DNA of 64,000 nt. Source: Streptomyces sp. NBC_00554. Lineage in GTDB: Bacteria > Actinomycetota > Actinomycetes > Streptomycetales > Streptomycetaceae. A program made the translations under genes and the position numbers. The notes beneath the pieces were generated by a model. That model worked only from the letters and a program-made list of their open reading frames with translations. It did no database searches and was not told the DNA's origin. Position 1 is the first letter of the stretch, and each line of letters starts with the position of its first letter. The stretch covers positions 7,626,001 through 7,690,000 of the forward strand of contig NZ_CP107799.1 of the NCBI RefSeq assembly GCF_041431135.1. The letters are read 5' to 3'. Below are positions 17,253 through 23,651 of the stretch, piece by piece.

Positions 17253-17254
17253 GC

Positions 17255-18028
17255 GTGCGGATCGTCGTCACCAACTGCAACACGACGCAGGAGATGACCG
17301 AGGAGATCGTACGAGGTGCCCGGGCCGCCGCAGGCCCGGGCACCACCGTGACCGGGCTGACGCCCGCCTGGGGACCGGAGTCCGCGGAGGGCTGGCTCGA
17401 CAGCCATCTCTCCGCGGCGGCCGTCCTCGACACCCTGCGGACGTACGAGGGTCCCTACGACGCCGTCGTCATGGCCGGGTTCGGGGAACACGGACGCGAG
17501 GGCGCCCGGGAACTCCTCGACGTACCCGTCGTCGACATCACCGAGGCCGCCGCCCATCTCGCGTGCCTGCTAGGGCGGCGGTACGGGGTCGTCACCACCC
17601 TGGAGCGCTCGCGCGGCCAGATCGAGGACAGCCTGCACACGGCCGGGGTCGCCGCCCACTGCGCCGCCGTCGTCGGCACCGGGCTCGGCGTCCTCGACCT
17701 CGGCGACGCCCAGCGCACCGAGGATGCCTTCGTGGCAGCCGCCGAGCGGGCCCGGGCGGCCGGCGCCGAGGTGCTCGTCCTCGGGTGCGCCGGGATGACC
17801 GGGCTGCAGCGGGCGGTGGGGGAGAAGCTGGGGCTGCCCGTCGTCGACGGGGTGGCCGCGGCGGTCAAGCTCGCCGAGTCGCTCGTCTCGCTGGGGCTCA
17901 CGACCAGCCGGGCGGGGAGCTATGCGAAGCCATTGCCGAAGCGGCGGACGTGGGGGTCCCCCGGAGGTACGGGTACGGGTACGGGCACCGGTACTGGCAG
18001 GGGCACGGCCTCGCCTCCGTCGGAGTGA
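17255..18028 (+). CDS. hydantoin/aspartate/glutamate racemase family protein
   Basis: 257-aa cytosolic cofactor-independent racemase. The N-terminus IVVTNCNTTQEMTEEI and the segment VVMAGFGEHGREGARELL match hydantoin or allantoin racemases. The second catalytic cysteine is in VLVLGCAGMTGL; the first position, usually Cys in GCFGD, here reads GFGEH, so one of the two catalytic cysteines appears replaced. The GTG start lies 3 bases after the permease stop. The C-terminus ends in a GTGTGTGTG peptide encoded by GGTACG-like hexamer repeats (17965-18003), probably a recent slippage extension. Confidence 0.82.
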   Translation: MRIVVTNCNTTQEMTEEIVRGARAAAGPGTTVTGLTPAWGPESAEGWLDSHLSAAAVLDTLRTYEGPYDAVVMAGFGEHGREGARELLDVPVVDITEAAAHLACLLGRRYGVVTTLERSRGQIEDSLHTAGVAAHCAAVVGTGLGVLDLGDAQRTEDAFVAAAERARAAGAEVLVLGCAGMTGLQRAVGEKLGLPVVDGVAAAVKLAESLVSLGLTTSRAGSYAKPLPKRRTWGSPGGTGTGTGTGTGRGTASPPSE

Positions 18029-18129
18029 TCCTGCGGCGACCCGGCCGTGGACGGCGGGGCGGCGGCGGGCCCTGACCGCACCCTCTGGGGAGGACGGACA
18101 GTCGACCCACCCCGTGAACGGAGCCGCCC

Positions 18130-19074
18130 GTGCCGTCGCTGAGAGCACTCCTGGCCGTCGCGCTCGTCGGTCTCTGCTGCACCGGCGCCTCCGGTGCCGC
18201 CGACGACCCCTTCTGGGTGGACCCCGACTCCCGCGCCGCCCGGCAGGCCGCCGAGTGGCGGGCCACCGGACGCACCGCGGACGCCCTGCTCATGGACCGC
18301 ATCGCCACCCGCGCCCAGGCCGAGTGGCTCAACGGGCCCGGCCCGGAAGCGGTCGTGCGGGACCGTACGACCGCGGCCGCGCGCCAGGGACGTACGGCCG
18401 TGCTCGTCGCGTACTACATCCCGAACCGCGACTGCGGCGCCTACTCCGGCGGAGGAGCACCGACCGCGGCGGCCTACCGCACCTGGGTCGACGAGTTCGC
18501 GGCGGGCCTCGGCGACCGGGGCGCGTACGTGATCGTCGAACCGGACGCCGTGGCCCAGCTGGTGGCGGGCTGCACCCGGGTCGTGGCGAAGGAGCGGTAC
18601 GCGCTGCTCGCGTACGCCGTCGACCGCTTCAAGCGGCAACCGGGCACCCGCGTCTACCTCGACGCGGGCAACTCCGCCTGGATTCCCGAGGCATGGCGCA
18701 TGGTCGACGCCCTGACGGAGTCGGGGGTCTCCCGCGCGGACGGCGTCGCGCTCAACGTCTCCAACTTCCAGACCGACGCGGCCAGTTCGGCGTACGGGAA
18801 GCAGCTGTCGGAGGAGCTGGGCGGCACGCACTTCGTCGTCGACACGAGCAGGAACGGCAACGGGCCCTACACCGGTACGGATTCCTGGTGCAATCCGCCG
18901 GGCAGGGCCCTGGGTACGCCGCCGACCGTCCTGACGGGGGATCCGCTGATCGACGCGTATCTGTGGATCAAACGGCCGGGGGAGTCGGACGGGACGTGCC
19001 GGGGCGGGCCGGCGGCCGGGCAGTGGTGGGAGTCGCACGCGCTGGAGCTGGCGCGGAACGCGGGTACGCCTTAG
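18130..19074 (+). CDS. secreted glycoside hydrolase family 6 (cellulase/endoglucanase)
   Basis: 314-aa exported enzyme that would cleave beta-1,4-glucan. A Sec-type signal peptide spans residues 1-23 (LLAVALVGLCCTGASGA). The GH6 barrel includes FWVDPDSRAARQA, YYIPNRDCGAYSGGGAP with the probable catalytic acid D101, YVIVEPDAVAQL, VYLDAGNSAWI, and HFVVDTSRNGNGP, followed by WCNPPGRALG and LWIKRPGESDG. It has no carbohydrate-binding module, so it is a compact catalytic-domain-only version. GTG start at 18130. Its stop codon overlaps that of the convergent RidA gene. Confidence 0.92.
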   Translation: MPSLRALLAVALVGLCCTGASGAADDPFWVDPDSRAARQAAEWRATGRTADALLMDRIATRAQAEWLNGPGPEAVVRDRTTAAARQGRTAVLVAYYIPNRDCGAYSGGGAPTAAAYRTWVDEFAAGLGDRGAYVIVEPDAVAQLVAGCTRVVAKERYALLAYAVDRFKRQPGTRVYLDAGNSAWIPEAWRMVDALTESGVSRADGVALNVSNFQTDAASSAYGKQLSEELGGTHFVVDTSRNGNGPYTGTDSWCNPPGRALGTPPTVLTGDPLIDAYLWIKRPGESDGTCRGGPAAGQWWESHALELARNAGTP

Positions 19075-19484
19075 GTGCGGTCCGGCTCGGGCACGACTGC
19101 GGTTGCCGTGATCTCCACCAGCTGGCCGGTGTACCCGAGGCAGGCCACCCCGATCAGCGTCGACGAGTGCGGGCCGACGCTGAGCCCGGACGCCTCGACG
19201 ACCTCCCAGACCGCGGACAGCACCGCCGGCTCACTGCCGACGACGTACACGTCGGTCGACACGACATGCGTCATGTCGCTGCCGACCGCGCGCAGTTGCT
19301 CGTCGAGATTGGCCAGCACCTGCTGGGCCTGCCGTACGGGATCGGCCTCGCCGACGATGTTCCCCTTGGCGTCGAGGGGTACGGACCCGGCGAGGAAGGC
19401 GAGCTTCGTGCCTGCCTCGACCACGGACGCGTGGGAGTAGAGGGGCGGGGTGAAGAGGCTGGGGACGGTGACGCGCTGAACCAT
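19071..19484 (-). CDS. RidA/YjgF-family protein
   Basis: 137-aa small trimeric-fold protein of the RidA (reactive imine deaminase) superfamily. Visible features are the N-terminal YSHASVVEAGTKLAFLAGSVPLD, the QAQQVLANLDEQLRAVGSD helix, VVSTDVYVVG, and SSTLIGVACLGYTGQLVEITATAVV. The canonical catalytic Arg of RidA (in IRVP or NRPxR contexts) is not evident, so it may be a non-deaminase Rid subgroup. The ATG at 19484 has GGGAG upstream. Its TAA stop and the GH6 TAG stop share the four bases TTAG. Confidence 0.85.
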   Translation of the reverse strand: MVQRVTVPSLFTPPLYSHASVVEAGTKLAFLAGSVPLDAKGNIVGEADPVRQAQQVLANLDEQLRAVGSDMTHVVSTDVYVVGSEPAVLSAVWEVVEASGLSVGPHSSTLIGVACLGYTGQLVEITATAVVPEPDRT

Positions 19485-19655
19485 GCGGGCTCCCGGGGAT
19501 CTTCGGCTTCGGCCCGGCTCGGGCCTTCGTCGCCGGCGGTGGGCAACCTGCCGATGATGCGGGGCATGGGGGCGGGGCCGCATCCGAATATCGGGTCCAC
19601 GTCGAGGGGGCGAGTCGCGTCCAAGGTTCGAATCGTGCCGGGTGTCCGGGGCACG

Positions 19656-19686
19656 CCGGGTATCCGCGCGGGGCGGGGATACCCGG
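19656..19686. terminator. inverted-repeat terminator downstream of the asparaginase
   Basis: CCGGGTATCC (19656-19665) and GGATACCCGG (19677-19686) form a perfect 10-bp stem with an 11-base loop. It lies past the asparaginase stop on the minus strand. Confidence 0.6.
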
Positions 19687-19763
19687 GTCGTGCGGGCCCG
19701 GGTGGCTCGCACGCCCTGCCCCACTGCCGGCCCCGCCCCTGCCCGCGAACCGGCAGTCGCCCC

Positions 19764-20906
19764 TTACTTCGTGGTGAACTGCGCCGTCCCCAGCGTTGCG
19801 AACCACGTCCGTATCTGCTTCTCGTCGCCCGTCGCCGCGAGTGAGAGGAGCAGGAGGAGCCGGGCCTTCTGCGCGGTCAGATCCTCCGCGCCGATGACGC
19901 CGGTGGTGTCGGACGAGCCGTACACCGCCCCCGACCCGGTACGGGTGGTCGACGCGAACGTCACCCCCTTCTTCACCGCCTCGGTCCGCGCGGTCGACAT
20001 CGCGGGCGAGATGCCTCCGGCGCCCGTGCCCGCGGTCACGATGCCCTTCGCCCCGGCGTCCGCGAACGCCGTGATCGCCTCACCGCCGGCGTCCTGGTAC
20101 GAGTACGCGATCTCCACCCTCGGCAGTGGCGTGCTCTCCTTGTCACTCACCTTGCCGACGATCCGGTCCAGGTCGAAGGGTGTACGCCAGCTCGCCTTGC
20201 CGCACTTCTGGACGCGGGCCGGCGCCCGGTTGAGCCGGATGTTGTCCTGGTCGATGACGCCGAGTTCCCCGGAGGGGCCGCTCTCGAAGGTGTCCATGCG
20301 CAGGGCGTTGGTCTTGCGGACCTCCCGCGCGGCCTGGATCTGGTCGTTGAGCATGACGACGGTGCCGTAGCACTTCGTCTTGTTGCTCGCGGCCAGCTTG
20401 ATCGCGTTGTAGAGATTGGCGGGCGCGTCGGTGCCGATGACCGTCCACGGCCGCATCGAGCCGGTGAGGATCACCGGCTTGTCGCTGCGCACGGTCAGGT
20501 CGAGCCAGTACGCGAACTCCTCCATCGTGTCCGTACCAGTGGTCACCACCACCGCGTCGTTCTTCTTGAGCGCGGCGTCGACGGACGCGGTGAGCTTGCG
20601 GTAGTCCGCGATGGAGTACCCGCCCGACCCCTTGTTCCCGAACTGCTCGGTCGTCACATCGGCGACCCCGTCCACCTCGGGCCGCAACTCGTCCACCATC
20701 TTGGAGATCGCGAGCTGCCCCGACTTGTAGTCCTGGAAGGAGACGCGGCTGGTACTGACTCCGGAGATGGTGCCGCCGGTCCCGATCACGGCGACCTCGG
20801 GCACATCCTCCTTCTCCTTGGGCTGGGCACTCGCGCTGGACAGCGAGACCCCTGCGGCGACGGCGAACGTACAGAGCAGGGCGGCTGTACGGTGGGCGAT
20901 CTTCAC
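19764..20906 (-). CDS. secreted type II L-asparaginase
   Basis: 380-aa exported enzyme that hydrolyses asparagine to aspartate and ammonia. A Sec signal covers residues 1-27 (LLCTFAVAAGVSLSSASA). The first catalytic Thr lies in VIGTGGTISG (residues 40-49). The second active-site motif, VTTGTDTMEE, is near 121-130, and substrate segments VILTGSMRP and GTDAPANLYNA follow. A lysine is present in the REVRKTNALRMDTF region. Length (about 350 mature) is that of bacterial type II enzymes. ATG start at 20906, single gene. Anti-leukaemia asparaginases belong to this family. Confidence 0.95.
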   Translation of the reverse strand: MKIAHRTAALLCTFAVAAGVSLSSASAQPKEKEDVPEVAVIGTGGTISGVSTSRVSFQDYKSGQLAISKMVDELRPEVDGVADVTTEQFGNKGSGGYSIADYRKLTASVDAALKKNDAVVVTTGTDTMEEFAYWLDLTVRSDKPVILTGSMRPWTVIGTDAPANLYNAIKLAASNKTKCYGTVVMLNDQIQAAREVRKTNALRMDTFESGPSGELGVIDQDNIRLNRAPARVQKCGKASWRTPFDLDRIVGKVSDKESTPLPRVEIAYSYQDAGGEAITAFADAGAKGIVTAGTGAGGISPAMSTARTEAVKKGVTFASTTRTGSGAVYGSSDTTGVIGAEDLTAQKARLLLLLSLAATGDEKQIRTWFATLGTAQFTTK

Positions 20907-21157
20907 GTGACACGGCTCCTAGCAGGTCGGCGACGGACGCTCGCCGCCGACCGTAGGAAGCGGTGTTTTCCCAGGCGTTGCGTGTACGTGTCAATTACCG
21001 TGCGGCGGCGTCGAGTTCGAATGCCAGGTGGAATTCGCGGACAAGGTGGGCGGGTGAGGGGTGAATCCGGTGACTGTGTCGGGGCGGGTGCGCCGAGGCG
21101 GTAATCCGGAGCCGTAGGCTCCGTCGAGTCTCCAAGGAACCTCGAAGGACGCCTCCC

Positions 21158-22279
21158 ATGACTGTTCCCCCCACCTCCCACCGCGCCCGGTCCCGTGTCA
21201 CACGGCGCGGGTTGATCGGCGCCGCGGGCGCGGTCGCGGCAGGCGCCGCGCTCACGCCCGTCGTGATGGCGAACACCACGCCCGACGCCACGGACCCGGG
21301 TGCCGCCGAGGCCGGTACGAACTCCGAGACCTTCCCCAGGACCCGCGCCAAGGCGGCCACCGGCGAAGGGCCCGTAGAGGCGGCCTTCCCCATCGGTTAC
21401 GTGGGCGTGAGCTGGGCCGGTACGAGTGAAACCGTGGGCGGCGGCATCCGGCTGACCGACGCCGACGGAGGCAAGGGCACCTGGAAGTCCCTGAGTGGCA
21501 GCGGCTGTTCGGGCAGCAACGGCGGCGCGCTGCTCATCCCCGCCGACCAGGCTTCCGGTTACGAGCTGAAGGCACCGGACGGCGCGAGCGGTCTGCGCTC
21601 GCTGGCCCTCGACACCACGCAGGGCCCGCGGCGCGAGGTCGCCGTACCGAAGGACACGACCCGCGTGCGGGGCGTCGCCTACCTGTCGCGCGCGGCCTGG
21701 GGCGCGGACGAGTCGCTGCGCTTCAAGGCGGACGGTACGGAGAACTCGCCGACGGCGTACTACCCGTTCCAGACGATCACGGTCCACCACACCGACACCC
21801 CCAACGGCGACCCGGACCCGGCCGCCACGGTGCGCGCGATCTACCAGTTCCACGCGGTCACCAACGACTGGGGCGACATCGGCTACCACTTCCTCATCGA
21901 CGAGAAGGGCCGTATCTACGAGGGCCGTTACTCGGGCGACGACGGCATCCCCGCGCACGACGCCGACGGCAAGCTCGTCACCGCCTTCCACGTGGGCGGC
22001 TTCAACTCGGGCAACCTCGGCATCGCCCTCCTCGGCACCCTGGTCGACCAGGGCCCCACCGACGCCGCCCGCACTGCCCTCACCCGCCTGACCCGAGTCC
22101 TGACCCGCCTCCACGGCGTCGACCCCAAGGCCCAGGTCACGTACACCAACCCGGTCAACGGCACCAAGAAGGACGTCCCCGAAATCAGCGGCCACCGCGA
22201 CTGGATGGAGACGGACTGCCCGGGCGGGACGATGTACGGGGAGCTCGCGGCGCTGCGGGAGGCGGTGGCCGGGAGCTGA
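21158..22279 (+). CDS. Tat-exported N-acetylmuramoyl-L-alanine amidase / PGRP-domain protein
   Basis: 373-aa exported peptidoglycan amidase. A Tat signal reads RSRVTRRGLIGAAGAVAAGA at the N-terminus. A linker and beta domain follow. The amidase_2/PGRP domain starts near residue 180: YLSRAAWGADESL, the zinc histidines in TVHHTDTPNG, DIGYHFLIDEKGRIYEGRY, HVGGFNSGNLGIALLG, and GHRDWMETDCPGG with the last zinc ligand cysteine. This is the standard layout of actinobacterial PGRP-like amidases involved in cell-wall turnover. ATG start at 21158. Confidence 0.92.
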   Translation: MTVPPTSHRARSRVTRRGLIGAAGAVAAGAALTPVVMANTTPDATDPGAAEAGTNSETFPRTRAKAATGEGPVEAAFPIGYVGVSWAGTSETVGGGIRLTDADGGKGTWKSLSGSGCSGSNGGALLIPADQASGYELKAPDGASGLRSLALDTTQGPRREVAVPKDTTRVRGVAYLSRAAWGADESLRFKADGTENSPTAYYPFQTITVHHTDTPNGDPDPAATVRAIYQFHAVTNDWGDIGYHFLIDEKGRIYEGRYSGDDGIPAHDADGKLVTAFHVGGFNSGNLGIALLGTLVDQGPTDAARTALTRLTRVLTRLHGVDPKAQVTYTNPVNGTKKDVPEISGHRDWMETDCPGGTMYGELAALREAVAGS

Positions 22280-22355
22280 CACCGGGACATGCCCCCGGGC
22301 CCGACGCCGAATAATCGTTCGAGAAGGTCCTGTTGACGCTGATACCGTCACCGAC

Positions 22356-23087
22356 GTGGCGAAACTCAATCAGATCATCGCAGTGGAGAAGGGCATCAAG
22401 TCCAAGTCCCATCAGGACCTGACGTCCGCTCATCATGGGCTGCAGAAGCCCGCGTTGCTGGCCGGCATCTCGCGGACGTACCAGCCGAAGGACGAGGAGG
22501 GCGAGCAGTTGCCGCCCGAGTCGACCCGGGTGCAGGTGCAGGCCGAGGACGTGCTGCGGGAGACCGCGGGGACGCTGACGCGGCTGTTCGATGTGACCGC
22601 CACCAAGGACTGGGCGAACTGCACGGCGCGCGCGGATGTGAAGGTCGACGGGCGGGTGCTCGTCGCCGAGGTGCCCGTGTCGTATCTGCTGTTCCTCGAG
22701 AAGCAGCTCACCGACCTCAACACGTTTGTGCGGAAGCTGCCCGTCCTCGACGCCTCCGAGTCGTGGGTGCAGGATCCCTCCACCGATGCGTGGAAGACCG
22801 AGCCCGTGCGGACGCTTCGTACGAAGAAGGTGCCCCGAAACCACGTCAAGGCCGAGGCTACCGAGAAGCATCCCGCTCAGGTCGAGGTGTACTACGAGGA
22901 CATACCCGTCGGGTACTGGACGACCGTGAAGTTCTCCGGCGCCCTGCCCGCCCGGCGCGTCAACGAACTCCTCGGCCGCGTCGAGAAGTTGCAGCAGGCC
23001 GTCAAGTTCGCCCGCGAGGAGGCGAACGGCGTGGACGTCGTCGACCAGCACGTCGGCGACTCCGTGTTCGGCTACCTGTTCGGGTAG
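22356..23087 (+). CDS. conserved protein of unknown function next to a structured RNA (DUF7873-like)
   Basis: 243-aa soluble protein without a recognised catalytic motif. It begins MAKLNQIIAVEKGIKSKSHQ, followed by LTSAHHGLQKPALLAGISRTY and PPESTRVQVQAEDVLRE. A hydrophilic middle follows, then a C-terminal helix region (RRVNELLGRVEKLQQAVKFA) ending DSVFGYLFG. I believe relatives occur in streptomycetes and actinophages, but cannot check. GTG start at 22356. The stop is followed after 11 bases by a 7-bp GC hairpin (23099-23122) and then by the tRNA-like RNA at 23240-23398. That adjacency makes an RNA-related function plausible, but it is inference. Confidence 0.6.
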   Translation: MAKLNQIIAVEKGIKSKSHQDLTSAHHGLQKPALLAGISRTYQPKDEEGEQLPPESTRVQVQAEDVLRETAGTLTRLFDVTATKDWANCTARADVKVDGRVLVAEVPVSYLLFLEKQLTDLNTFVRKLPVLDASESWVQDPSTDAWKTEPVRTLRTKKVPRNHVKAEATEKHPAQVEVYYEDIPVGYWTTVKFSGALPARRVNELLGRVEKLQQAVKFAREEANGVDVVDQHVGDSVFGYLFG

Positions 23088-23098
23088 CCTCCAGAACT

Positions 23099-23122
23099 CC
23101 CGGCCAATGCACCACGGCCGGG
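23099..23122 (+). terminator. weak stem-loop after the unknown-function gene
   Basis: CCCGGCC (23099-23105) and GGCCGGG (23116-23122) enclose a 10-base loop, 11 bases past the stop codon. It may be a terminator or a processing hairpin between the mRNA and the downstream RNA. Confidence 0.4.
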
Positions 23123-23239
23123 GTGCGCGAGGAGCGCAAAGCTGAAGCTGAAGCTTGTCGTGATGAGCGGTCGTACCCACCAAAGCAGTAAAGGGCGGAC
23201 CGCGGTCAATCTCAGACTCTTGCTCCAGACTCAGTATTC

Positions 23240-23398
23240 GCCGCCCATCGCCGGATCGACCGGGCCCAGGCCCCGGACGTCGAAATGCCGGTTCAAGTCC
23301 GGCCCGCACAGCTCGATGTGCGGTGGTCCAAAGGCAGGACGCGGCGACATGACGACTGACCTGGGTCCTCAAGCGTGCCGGCGTGTGAATTGGGTGGC
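23240..23398 (+). ncRNA. Y-RNA-like noncoding RNA with a circularly permuted tRNA core
   Basis: The segment folds with five nested and adjacent helices. Outer stems are GCCGCCCA/TGGGTGGC (23240-23247 with 23391-23398), CGCCGG/CCGGCG (23249-23254 with 23378-23383) and a 9-bp GGGCCCAGG/CCTGGGTCC helix with one G-U (23262-23270 with 23360-23368). Inside is a tRNA core in permuted order. It has a 5-bp anticodon-type stem CGTCG/CGGCG (23278-23282 with 23342-23346) and a 4-base variable loop. The T-arm is GCCGG-TTCAAGT-CCGGC (23287-23303). A 7-bp acceptor-type stem CCGCACA/TGTGCGG (23304-23310 with 23317-23323) is closed by GCTCGA. T124-G125 equivalents of U8/G9, a D-arm GTCC-AAAGGCA-GGAC (23326-23340) and a G at position 26 follow. 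Bacterial Y RNAs (YrlA class) are known to mimic tRNA in exactly this way. Strand is set by the terminator at 23405. Confidence 0.72.
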
Positions 23399-23404
23399 AT
23401 CACA

Positions 23405-23447
23405 GGGTCCGGGGGCCGGCTACGCCCTCGGGCCCGCTCCCGTTTTT
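23405..23447 (+). terminator. rho-independent terminator of the Y-RNA-like transcript
   Basis: GGGTCCGGGGGC (23405-23416) pairs with GCCCTCGGGCCC (23424-23435) over 12 bp with two G-U pairs and a 7-base loop. GCTCCCG and a TTTTT run (23443-23447) follow. A U-run is unusual in this genome and argues for a discrete RNA ending here. Confidence 0.75.
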
Positions 23448-23651
23448 GCGTACATCGGCCATGGACGCCGGTCGCGTGCATCGGCTTCGTACAGGGGTTG
23501 CGTTCATAAAGAACGCGCCCTCCACGCGAAGCGTCACCTCGCCGAAACACTTGCGTTCCATTCCCTCCAGTAACTCGATCTACCGTAGGCACCACAACAG
23601 CCCGGCCGATGTCGCCCGAAGGCGCCCCCGCCCTCGCCCGACAGGAGCCCC
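23448..23651. other. 204-bp non-coding stretch before the FUSC gene
   Basis: No gene is supported. It contains two small perfect hairpins, GCGTTC-ataaa-GAACGC (23500-23516) and ACGC-gaa-GCGT (23524-23534), and imperfect repeats of CATCGGC. It probably carries the FUSC promoter, but I cannot pick convincing -35/-10 boxes. Confidence 0.4.

Noticed and set aside
19623..19640. GGTTCGAATC resembling a tRNA T-loop
   Set aside because: No complementary T-stem or acceptor stem could be found on either side.
23160..23573. 137-codon open frame over the RNA region
   Set aside because: No SD, poor codon bias, and the interval is better explained by a folded RNA with terminator.
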